Origin: Paroedura picta
Taxonomy: Eukaryota > Chordata > Lepidosauria > Squamata > Gekkonidae
Length of the DNA stretch: 64,000 nucleotides
NCBI RefSeq assembly: GCF_049243985.1
Contig: NC_135369.1
Span: 21,230,533-21,294,532, forward strand
Reading direction: 5' to 3'
Made by a program: the position numbers and the translations under genes. The notes under the pieces were generated by a model that was given only the letters and a program-made list of their open reading frames with translations, made no database searches and was not told where the DNA came from. Positions 22,001-34,000 of the stretch are shown piece by piece. Every line of letters starts with the position of its first letter. Position 1 is the first letter of the stretch.

Positions 22001-25000
22001 TTATCAGGTGATATGACTATATATGGTCATGTTGACACCCCCCCCCCCCAGTGGCCCCGGGACCCTGGGTGAGCATGTACACAGCTATTTTCCCAACTAT
22101 ATTTTCCCAAGGTCCCCCAGCTGGCTGCATGTGGGGGAGTGCAGAATCGAAACCGGCATGCCAGGTTAGAAGTCCGCACTCCTAAACACTACACCAAACT
22201 GGCTCTCTAAATCTGAAGTGATTTACATAAATGGTTGGTGCAAAGTCTCAACAATACTTAAGGATCAAGGACCAAAACCTTCCAAGAGAGTCCCCCAGCC
22301 ACAGGAGGAGAAATGTGGCCCCCTTACCATCTCTTCCGGGGTGAAATACTCCGATGCCAGCTGGACGTTGGGCATGTCCAGGGTCTGAGCCTGATTGCGC
22401 AGGCTGTCCCGGATCTGCTGCAGCTCCCGCTCCCAAGAGCCATCGGCCATCCCCACCGAGTCCAGCTTGAAGGACTTCTTCTTCTCCCCTTCGATCTCCT
22501 CGTCGTACTTGGAGAGGATGTTCTTGTGCTTGTACTGGAGGAGATGGGGAAAGAAACAGAATCGCAATCAGATTGGCTGAAGAGCAGAGAGGGGACGCAA
22601 CAGATGAGGAAAAGGGCTACACTCCAAAAAGAACCCCGTCCAACAATGGGGAAATCTTATCTTCGGCACACAGCAGGAGGAAAAGGGGGAGGGAAGGATG
22701 GGAGGGCAGCCTGGAATTTCAGCAATGTAGCTTCCTAACTGGCCTCAAACATAGGCCCGGCAGAAGAGCTCTGTCCTGTGGGCCCTTTGGAAACTGGCAA
22801 GTTCCATTGGGGTCCTGAACTCTGAGCGTACGAACGTTCTGCCTCTTTGAGGATGTCCAAAGCATCCAACCCCTAACTGTGTGCAGTGGTGGTGGTCACT
22901 GTGGTGACCCTTTTGAGGATCTTGGGGCAGGAAAGAGAACTGCTGGGGAAATTGACAGAGATACTCTACCCCTCCGACAAACACAGGCGCTTCCTTACCA
23001 TCCCCACGTCGTCCGCGCTCTCCTCCTCCTCGTAGGGCTTGTACTCCGGCTTCTTCTTGCGCAGCGCCACATTCTTTTCTGCTTTCTCCTTGTCCACGAT
23101 GTTGACATTCACAAGGACATCACCCCCTTCCTCTTCCAGGACACCTGGGGGGGGGGGGGAGAGGATGAAATCAGCATGCTCAAGATGAGGAAATCCACAG
23201 CGCTGTTATTGGAGATGCTGGGGGTTGAACCTGGGAACTTCTGCATGCCAAGGAGATGCACTACTGCTCAGCCATGGTTCCTCCCCAAAATGTATTTAGA
23301 AGATTTCTATGATGCCTTCTTCAGAGTTCTCCTTAAGGAAGCCTACGGTTAAGAAGCAGCATCTGCTTAGGGAAGAGGATCTTGCATCGGGTTCAACAGG
23401 TGGCAACCTGAGAAAGGGCTTTCTTCGTTATGACACTGCAATTTTGGAACTCCCCAGAAAGAGTCATCTGTGTCCCTCTGACAGTGTCTTGCACCACCAT
23501 GTGAAGACTTGAAAGATAATCCCAACAATGGTTATCAGCCTTCCTCTCTGGTTTGGATGTTGTTTGTGTTTTTATGGAACTATTCTATCATTTTAGATGT
23601 TCTTTTTAATTGTTCAGATGTTTTCCATGTTTACCGCTAAGGGGCCCTGATCGAGTGAAAAGGCGACAGGAAGCTGGTTTTAAAGAAATAAAACGTGTCC
23701 AGGGAGAACTGCTGCCTAATGAGTAGACAAGACTTGATCTACCAATGGCCTGACTCAACAGAACAACAGGAACAATACAGGAGCATACAGAAACAACATA
23801 TGACCAAAAAAAAAAAAAAAAAAGAAAAAAAGAGTCAACGATCTGTGCATGGCCAATGACTATTTATACAATAAAGAAAATTTCACCTTATTTCCTTTTT
23901 AAATCTTGATATGGAATGAGAATAATCCAGAGGAAAGTGTTTCCAACTCTAGTCTATGACCGTACAATTAAACAGCATACCCTGTCAAAAATATAAAGCG
24001 ATACAAAGAATTTCTAGCTCTGAAATAGGACCCAGCTTAGCTGGCTGTATTTTGATTCTTCCTTACTGAAGTGACCAGAGGCCAGGTGCACTCATGGCAG
24101 AAGGTCCCCAGTTGGGTTGCTTTAGTAAGGAGGAATCAAAATGCAATTGAGCTTGGTCCTACTCCAGAGTTGGAAATCCTTTATGTCCCTTAGAGCAGGG
24201 GTAGTCACAACCTGTGGTCCTCCAGATGTCCATGGACTACAATTCCCATGAGAATTGTAGTCCATGGACATCTGGAGGACCACAGGTTGACTACCCCTGC
24301 CTTGGAGGCTTTGCTGTTGAAAAAACCTCATGTGCAATGAGGGAATGCCAGAACCTTGTCCAGCACTGCCTGGGCGATACATTTGTGTAGCATTGCTTGC
24401 TGGAGACCCTTTGAATAATTTTCTCTGGATTATTCTCATTCCATAACAACATCTAGATCAGCCTTTCCACAACATTTTTATCGCTGAGAAACCCCTGAAA
24501 CATTATTCAGGCTTCAAGAAACTCCAGAAGTGCCGAGACTGTGCAGAATATAGTTGGGAAAATAACTGTGTACATGCTCACCCAGGGCCCCGGGACACAT
24601 GTTGACACCCGTCAACATGACACCCGTCAACATGACCACATATAGTCATATCACCTGATAAAGGTTTGACAAATTAAAAAATATACTAAAAATTAATTAA
24701 CTCCCACCAATTTGGTGTCATGGTTAGAAGTGCAGACTTCTAATCTGGCGAGCAGGTTGGATTCCCTGCTCCCCCACATGCAGCCAGATGGGTGACCTTG
24801 GGCTCGCCACAGCCCGGATATAGCTGTTCTGACCGAGCAGTAACATCAGGGCTCTCTCAGTCTCACCTCCCTCACAGGGTGTCTGTTGTGTGGAGAGAAA
24901 AGGGAAGGCGACTGTAAGCCTCTTTGAGCCTCCTTCGGGTAGAGAAAAGCGGCATATAAGAGCCAACTCTTCTTCTTCAATAATCCCAGAGCTCTCTCAG

Positions 25001-28000
25001 CCTCACCCACCTCACAGGGTGTCTGTTGTGGGGAGAGGAAAGGAAAGGCGACTGTAAGCCCCTTTGAGACTCCTTCGGGTAGAGAAAAGCGGCCTATAAG
25101 AGCTAACTCTTCTTCTCTTTGGGAAACCCTTCCAGGGCCATCAAGAAACCCCAGAGTTTCATATAACCCTGGTTAAGAAAGCCTGGTGTAGATATTGGCT
25201 GCTGGGACTGCTGTCTCAATGTAAGGCAGCCTTGAGCCTTTATTTATAGGAGGGGTCGTGTCTCAGAGATGGAGCATCTACTTTGCACGCAGAAGATTCC
25301 CAGGTTCCCTATGAAAGACCCTCTGCCTGGAGGCCCTGGGCAGCCTCTGCTCCTCAGAGCAGCCAATGCTGACCTTGGCAGACCAACAATCTAACTCTGT
25401 CTGAGGCATTGTGTATGTGAGAGAGGAGGCCCCATGAGCTTCCTATGGTGGAGCAGAGTGGTAGCACATCCTACCTTTGTCTTTGAGTGTCAGGATGACT
25501 GTCTCCCCTTCCTCGAAGGAGTCAATGGTATGCTCCACTGTCAGGCCTTTCAAGTCTCGCGAACTGTAGTTGATCTGCTGAGAAGAGCATTAAGCAGGAA
25601 TCAAAAACAGACAAGATGGCTCACAGGGACCCCTTGTCTCCACCCACCACACAAACACACATCTGCCTCCAGCCCATGAAGAGAGGTCTTGGAGCATTTG
25701 CTTTTCTAACAGCATCATTCTTGGGTATGGAAAGATAAAAATGAACTATGGACTGTGGTGTGTGAGGAGAGAACTTAAGAAGAGTCCTGCTAGATCAGAT
25801 CAATGGTCATAAAATCATAATTAGAAGCGACCTCCAAGGACATCTAGTCCAACTCCCCTGCTAGGGTCCGTCTAAATCAGCATCCTGTCTCACAAAGTGG
25901 CCAACCAGTTCCTCTGGAGGACCATCAACAGGACACACAGGTCAACAACAACAAGCCTTTAATAGTATATAAAAGTACAATATTAGGAGGGAAAGTGCAA
26001 ATGGATCCACTGCTAGAGAAAACAGAGGCAAAGATCATGCTTTAGAGTAAGACATAATAGATTCACAATTTCTCATGGCAAGATATAAAAACTTTGCAAC
26101 TGGTTCAATTATATCAGGGTTCTGGGATGTCCAAAGAAACTGAATCTTACGTTCATCCGAATGCAGTTCTCTTTCACACAGCAGCCAGTTAAGAAATGTA
26201 GCTCAGATCGAGGAATAAAATGGGCAATGGAAGAAAACATGTGTAACTGATTCTATACAGCATTGTCCACAGGGGCACAACCTAGCTAAATGCGGGATCT
26301 GTTGAAATCTCCCATATAACACAGCAGGAGATAGAATCATAGAGTTGGAAGGGGCCATACAGGCCATCTAGTCCAACCCCCTGCTCAACGCAGGATCAGC
26401 CCAAAGCATCCTAAAGCTAAGGTAGAGATTTAGGTCTAGACCTTCCCCTGATGTTGCTTCCTGGCACTGGGATCCAGAGGTTTAGTGCCTCTGAATGTGG
26501 AGGGTCTCTTCTGTCACCATGGCTAGTCACCAAGTTTGGAAGCTGGAACAACTCACTGTCTAAGAAAGTTGCAGTCTCTTGGATTTATACTGCGACTAGC
26601 ATTACAGTTACCTTAGATTGAACGCCTCAAGGTGTATTTTTGGAAAAGCAGGGAGGAGACATAACACCAATAACAATACTCTGGGGTCAGGAAGCACAGT
26701 GGTGGATGGGGTAAGGCTTGTGCCTCGGGAAGTTCAGATCAGGATCTGGAAGGCTGCAGCGACTCCCCTTCCAAACTGGACCGGCAAACTCAGAGATGAC
26801 TCTGAAAACCAGACTGCCAACCACTCCTGAGACTGAAGCTAGAAGGACATTAGCATTTGGAAACGTAGCAGATGATGGGAGACAAACATACAGTTTTCCA
26901 CGCAAGAAGACTGCTACCTCCAGATTCGCAGCCAGGTGCAGCATTCAAGGAAGAAGGCCCGGCTGGGGGTGGGTCTTGTCAAACGTGGAGAACCCAAAAC
27001 CCCATATGCCAGAGAGCAACCAAATGCTCGGCTATGTACACGGATGGAAACTGTTCGATGGCAGATCGAATTACCGAAGCTGCCCCAACCCTTTCCTACA
27101 AAGCATTCCCCTTCCAGCTGTCCACCCCCGGCCATGGGCTAGATCCCAGTGGGGCTTTTAAAATTATTATTCAATTTGTATCCCACATACTGGCTCGTGG
27201 CAAGTCACAATCATCCTACAAAACCCCACAAAAGCATAAAATCTTAGCCTCCATTAAACCAGAGTTATACACACACCCCAGCAGCAACCAGCCCTCCTCC
27301 CCTCTGCTCACAGACTTGTTAAAACACCTTGAGAGGGCAGCCTGATGTTCCGACTAACTCACGGAGGGGCCCAGATCTTACTTGCGCAGGCCTCAGCCAA
27401 AGACCTGGAGAAAGAGCTCCGTTTTACAGGCCCTGTGGAACTGAGATAGCTTTATTTTATTCATTAACATTTTCGGAGCTCACTGAATTCATTTCCATTT
27501 CTTATGCCCCTGGGCTTCAGGAATTAAGTGCTGTGAAGGTGGTGTCTAGATGCTTTTTCCACATATTCCTATGTTTGTTTGTAGGGAGGCCAGCTACTGA
27601 TGGCAAGTCTGCTGCTGCTGGTTTCCCCTGGTGCAGAGCCTTCCCCGACACAAGAGGCTCTTCATGCCAGTGGAAAAGGCCAGCATCAGCAGGACCCAAG
27701 TCATGCTACTTCTATTATTTCCAACACTGCTGCGATCTGGACTTCAAGCTTAGCAAGGGCATACAACAGCCCCTGAATCAGGCTTCTGATCGGGAAAGCC
27801 CTGCCAACCCGCTTATACAAAGACTTACCAGATCCCATCCCCTTTTCCTGCAATGCGATTGCTAAACCAAAAGCTGTCCCCATTGAACTCTAAAGCAAGG
27901 CATCATGGGGCCAGGAAGGAAGCTCAGCGGCCAATTACTGCAGCCCGCTTTGGCGGTGATTATCTCTGGTTGAGATGGTCCACGGGCACTTCGCAGCTGC

Positions 28001-31000
28001 ACAAAAGCGACCAAGAGTGGCCAGTGGCATCTGCTCTCACCTTCTTCTTTTGACCAAACTCCTCCTCCACGAGGCTGCTGATGCCAAACTCCTGGTCCAT
28101 CTCCTCTAAGAGCTTCGCCTGATTGGTGAGCGGTTGGGGGGGGGGGGTGAGAAAAAGAACAGACTCGTCAGGGCTCAGCAAGATACACAGAGAAACAAAC
28201 CATGGGGTGAAGGAGAAGAGGGTAGGAGGGAGGAGCCAGAAACTGAATGGGTCTTAAAGGCCTTCTTGCCCCACCTCCTGCTCAATGCAGGAAAGGCCAA
28301 GCTAGAGCAGGTTTCACCACTCCCAAATAACCAATCTGCAGGTGGGAAGGGGCTGTGAGAACGGTGCGGAATGCTGCAAACCAGCACTGTGCACAGCACG
28401 ACACAGGCCATTCAAGAGCACATGCCAATCATCTGTCCCTTCCTCGCAGTTGTCTTGAGCCAAGTTTAGAACACTGTTTTTTCCCTTTGCTTTGGCGGCT
28501 GATCTCAGTTAACTACTGTTCTCATCTACTGCATCACTCTTTTAAAACTTGACATTTCCCCACCTTTTTTAAATCTTTGCACACCACTTTGATAATTTTC
28601 TGGACGACGCAACACATAAAAATAAATGACGTCCCAGTCTTGCTTTTGGAGTCCCTGCCTAGCGCTAGAAGAAGCCTTAACACCAACCCTCTTCTCTGCC
28701 ATCTCTTTCTCGAGCTGAATCTTCCGGCTTCTCTCAATCCAGGCCGCCGTGTCATCCAGCCAGGGGTCATCTTCACCAAGCGATTTGATCTTCCTGGAGG
28801 GGGGGGGAAGAGGGAGGAAGCCAAAGGCAATTACAGCACAGTCGTCACACGACTGCGGAGAAGGTCAGTCACCCACAGTCCCACACTTGACTCCCTGCAG
28901 AACGCAACGTTATGGAGCAGTGACCTGCAAATCATCCCATGGAGTACACAAGCAGAAAAGGCTGAGCAAAGCCAGTCTAAGCAGACACAGCAAAGCCATT
29001 TGGAGCTGAACAAAGGGTTAAAAAAAAGCAGAAGACTTGGTAGGTCCTTTCCAAGCCCCTGCTTAGCTGTTAATGCAATTCCAGCTCTTTCAGAAGGAAA
29101 CCAGCCAAGCCACAAGGATGGAGTAGATGGGAAGCCAAAGCAGGAAGTCCTGCTATTGTAACTGGATTCCATCTTGAACCAGCCTTCCTGACACAAAGCG
29201 ATTCCTCTCCCCACCATTAGTAGGAGCCACCGAGGCAGGCTCAAGCCGAGCAGCTGGAAGCAGTACCCAAGTTTCTGGTTGAGGAGCCTCTTCTCCTTGG
29301 CAGCTGCAAGCTTCTCCCGGATCTCCTCGCGCTGCTTGAGCACTATCGGGTTGATGACCTCAGCGGCCACCGGATCTTCCTTGCTGCCTGTTTCTGAGGA
29401 GGAGGGAAGGAGGGGGAAAGGTTCTGGTTACCATGGTTACCTTAAAGAGGGAGGATACCAATGCATTGGGAGGGGACAGGTGCTGAACTGAGCAAGCAGT
29501 GAGGTGAAGCTGGAGACCTAAACCACAGTTCACCACCGCTGTGCCTAGCTCCTACGCTACAGCCCCTTCTCGGAGTGTCTGCATTGCATGGAAAAGGTTC
29601 AGTGGCCAAAAGCGGCAGGTTCAGGATTTTAGGACAATTGTGCTGAGAAAAGAACACCGTGCCAGATGCCCCGGAAGACTGCCATCTACAGCAATGGCTT
29701 GACAGTGTACAGCTGTAAGATGGCTTAATATATTCTGACTGCAGGATCCAAGCGCCCCAAAAGGAGAGGGTCACTGGAATCCAGGCCCACGTACGGGACT
29801 GCCAGCACCCTTTGCAGGAAGCTGAGCAAGTTCTCTTTCTGCAGCAGGAGCTTCCATGAAACTGCATATATAGTTACTAGTAATCAAGCCCGCTGTAAAA
29901 TAAATACAGCGGGCGCTAGGAATGGGAGCTCCCGGCAGTCGCGCGGAGCGCGGCTGCTGGGGGCTCCCTTGGTCGGCGGCCTGACGCCTCTCGCCATGTC
30001 AGGCCGCCGGGCAGGGAGCCCCCGGCAGCCGCGCTGCGTCAGGCCGGTGGCAAAGGAGCAACTGCAAGCCGCGCTGCGCACGGCTTGCAGTTGCTGGGGC
30101 TGGGATTCGGAGGGACCAGTCGGCAGGCGCGCAGCAGCGCGCAGACAATCGGTCCCTCCGATTGTCTGTTCGGAGGAAGGGTCCAATCTGGACCCTTCCT
30201 CATCACGGACACATCCTGCCCCAGAACCCCTTAGCCTTTTATTTAGTCCGTGGCGCCTGCGGCGCCACAGGCGGTGTTAAGATGTCTCCCTCCTCCCCCC
30301 TGGCCAATGATGAGTCTGGAAGGGGTGGGAATGCGAGGGGTCCTAGGTGGATATGTTTACAGCTATACTTCCCAACCATATTCTGCACCATCATGCCACT
30401 GTTCCAGGGAGGTTCAACAGTAAAAAAAAGTTGAGGAAGGCTGCTCTATATTCTTGGCGCTTGGGGGGCAACAGTGAGAGGGCTTCTGGTGTTCTGGTCC
30501 CGCTAGTGGGCTTCCTGATGGCATCTGTGGTATGGCCATTGAATGACACAGAGTACTGGACTGGACAGGTCACTGGCCAGATCCAATATGGCTTCTCTTA
30601 TGTTATTATTCCCTAACAACAGACGCAAAACCTTCAAAGAACAGTCCCTGCCCCAAGCCTTGAAGAGTCCTTGCTGTTTTTGGAAAGTCCATATCACACC
30701 TTAGCTGAGACAGGCAGACGGGGGGGGGGGGGGGGGACCTCTCCACCGCTCCTTTGCGACCTGATCAGCTGCCTACCGGCCAGGCCAAACATACAAAAGC
30801 CTTTGAGCATAAGTGGGCTAATACCAAGTTTTAACCAGGAGCTCAGTGTTCTCGCTCTCTCTCGGGTTGCATTTCAGCTGACGCAATGCATAGCTTTAAA
30901 GCAGGGGTAGTGTGTTTGGACCAGCATTCTCTGGCTCATGGGAATTGTAGACCATGGACATCTGGAGGGCCGCAGTTTGACTACCCCTGCTTTAAACCGA

Positions 31001-34000
31001 ACAGCCACCTAGCAGGGCTATTCTATTACAAGTTACTATAGTTTTATTGTATTACTGGCTTTATGTTGTTGGACACCACTCCAAGACAGCTGTGCCGAGA
31101 GGGTTGGTTTATGATCCCAAGAAACCAAATCAAAACTGACAGAGAAAGTGGGAACCCCAGAAGTCGTAGCAGCAGAGAAAGCTTGATCATGATGCTTAAT
31201 GAAGCCACATGAGCATCTGACTTACCCTTTTTGATAACATTTACCTCCAGAGGCTTCAGTCCGAGTTTAGCCCTGAGTTTGCTGTGGAAAGAAAAAGAAA
31301 GTGGCGTTTATTTGATGTGACGCTAAGACCACTCAGGTGGAAAGGATGGGCAAATCTGAAAAAGTTACGGCTTACAATCAATGGGCAAATACACTGAAGT
31401 TTGAAGCAGGCATTTAAAACAGATTTCTGAGGAGCATTTAGTATAGGAATAAAAAAATGACTAAGAGAAGGTGGAAGAGAAAGACAGGCTAGTGGGCTAT
31501 GAAACTATGGACAGTGGAAAAAAGTGGAGATTTTATTTTCTCTCTCATAATACTAAAAATCAAGGTCGCTCGAGCAAGTGGATGAACCAGATTCCAGAGA
31601 GACAAAAGAAAAGATTACTTCCTAATGAGCCTTGATTAACTTATTAAATTAGCTTACAAAATCCACTGCCACAAGATGCAGGTTATGGCCCCTGATTTAC
31701 ATGACTTTGAAGGAGGATCTGACAGAAGTCTAAGAATTGCTATGATGGACTAAAGGGAGCCTCAATGTTCTAAAGCACTTAGCGTTATTAATATCAGTTT
31801 CTGTTAGGCAATCAGTGCAAGAGGACTGTTCCCTTTGCACTCTGCTTCATATTCTGTATCTGCCCAGACACTGTGTTGATAACTGGAGGCTGGACAAGAA
31901 AACCCTTTGTTCTGATCCAGCAGGGCCATTCTATTACAAGTTACAGGGTAAACCTTGCTCTTCTGCAACCCTGCATGCAAGTAATCCTGCTTTTCAGAAA
32001 TCATTATAAAGGTCCACATAGAGTCTACTGTCTAGCTGTTTCACCTTGATTTTAGATGGAGTAAAATGTGCTGAAAACCCATTAAGTAGTATAAGATCAC
32101 TGGAAACTATGACCTTGCTGAAGGAGATCAACTATAGTCCTGATCAAATCATGAGATGGGACACCATGGGGAAGACACAGGAAATGGCATACAAGCTCTG
32201 TCTGCATGGAACAAGGTTCAATAAGCATTTAAAAAATTGCAGGGAGGAAAACCTCTCCCACTTACTTTGTCTCTTCGATGCTGAGGGAAGAAGCATCTCC
32301 TGAGCTGGACTTTGTGACAACAGCTGCGGGGGGACAAGGAGACATGTGTTAGTTAATGCAAACATGTCCTGCATTCATTCTACGAAACCTTTCCAAGCCT
32401 CATACATTTATTAAAAATAACCACACCAAAATAATAATATTAGTAAGAATATCAGCTGCATAAAAACTCAATTTTAACAACAGTAAAACCATAACGCTAC
32501 TGAAAGTTCCAGAAGCATGGACAGGATTATCCTGGCACCTCACAGCACCTAGCAAAACTTCCTAGAGTTTCAAAGCGACCACAGATAACCCTAGCAGCTG
32601 CAAATCTGACCTCAGAATGTGTGGAAGCACTCACGCCCAGGCCATATGGGAAGAGTTTGACCTATCAATGGACTTCTTAGAGTGATTACTCTTACACCAT
32701 TTGGTAATCATCATATCTTCTAGAGAATCACACATGGGAAAAGGGCATCAACAAATTCAGAGAGGCTTCTGAAAAAGCACTCTTAAGGATGGCTTCCACA
32801 AAGCCAAGCATGCAACTGTGGGAAAGCAGCAGCTAACCCTTTTAATTTAGTTATATGGTCATTGTAAGCAAGGGCCGCTTGTCACAGACTCTGGAAGCAG
32901 TCAGGAGCAAATCTTGCAGCCTAGCAATCCTTCCCTTCCTGGCCACCTGCTAAAATAGCAGAAATCTGCAAAAAAGGAACAATCAGGCTGCATAATATAG
33001 CTGAATTTCAAAGCAGCCTTTAAAAAAAGATCACTGAGGTTACCTTTCTTATTTTTTTTATTATTATTCTTTTTAAATTTTATAACTGAAGGCTGATCCT
33101 GGAGCTCCCAAAAAACAACAACAAAGAGAACACTAATTCAATGCATATATATTTATTCTAAACTTGCAATTATTTTAATATATAACATTCTTAAGTTCAG
33201 TTGTTTGAACAGTAACAGTTAATGTATCCATTTCTGTACTTCATGTATCAAACAAGCTGATGGTCAAAGTGTTTTGTTGCTGCTTTGATAAGGCTTCCAA
33301 AATTTTTAAAGCAAAACCGTTAAGTGGTCTAATGGCAAATCCTATGCTGCACAACTGCAACCCTAAAGTTCATTTATACATAAGCAAGCGTCATTAGGGA
33401 GAATTACTTCCAAGTGAAACATTGTTAGGAATGATCATACTACACAACATAAATGCTCCCAGGTGTTTAGTGGATCCCTGCTTACCATATAAAATTTGGG
33501 GGGAAATTTTAGAGTTAAAAACATGACAGGCAACTGGGACAAACCCATTGCCTTTAAGGAAGAAAAAAAATATTTAGATGGGTAATAGTACAGTTATCTT
33601 GGGAAATAATCCTATTTCGGTGTTTGGTCCAGTGGAGATTATAAAGGTAAAGGTATCCCCTGTGCAAGCACCGGGTCATGTCTGACCCTTGGGGTGACGC
33701 CCTCCAGCGTTTTCATGGCAGACTCAATACGGGGTGGTTTGCCAGTGCCTTCCCCAGTCATTACCGTTTACCCCCCAACAAGCTGGGTACTCATTTTACC
33801 GACCTTGTAAGGATGGAAGGCTGAGTCAACCTTGAGCCGGCTGCTGGCATCAAATTCCCAGCCTCATGGGCAGACAGCTTCAGACAGCATGTCGCTGCCT
33901 TACCACTCTGCGCCACAAGAGGCTCAGTGGAAGTTAATTCCCAAATACTTGAACCATTTGACCTGCTCAATTTGATGGCCACCGAAACGCCAAATTTGAG

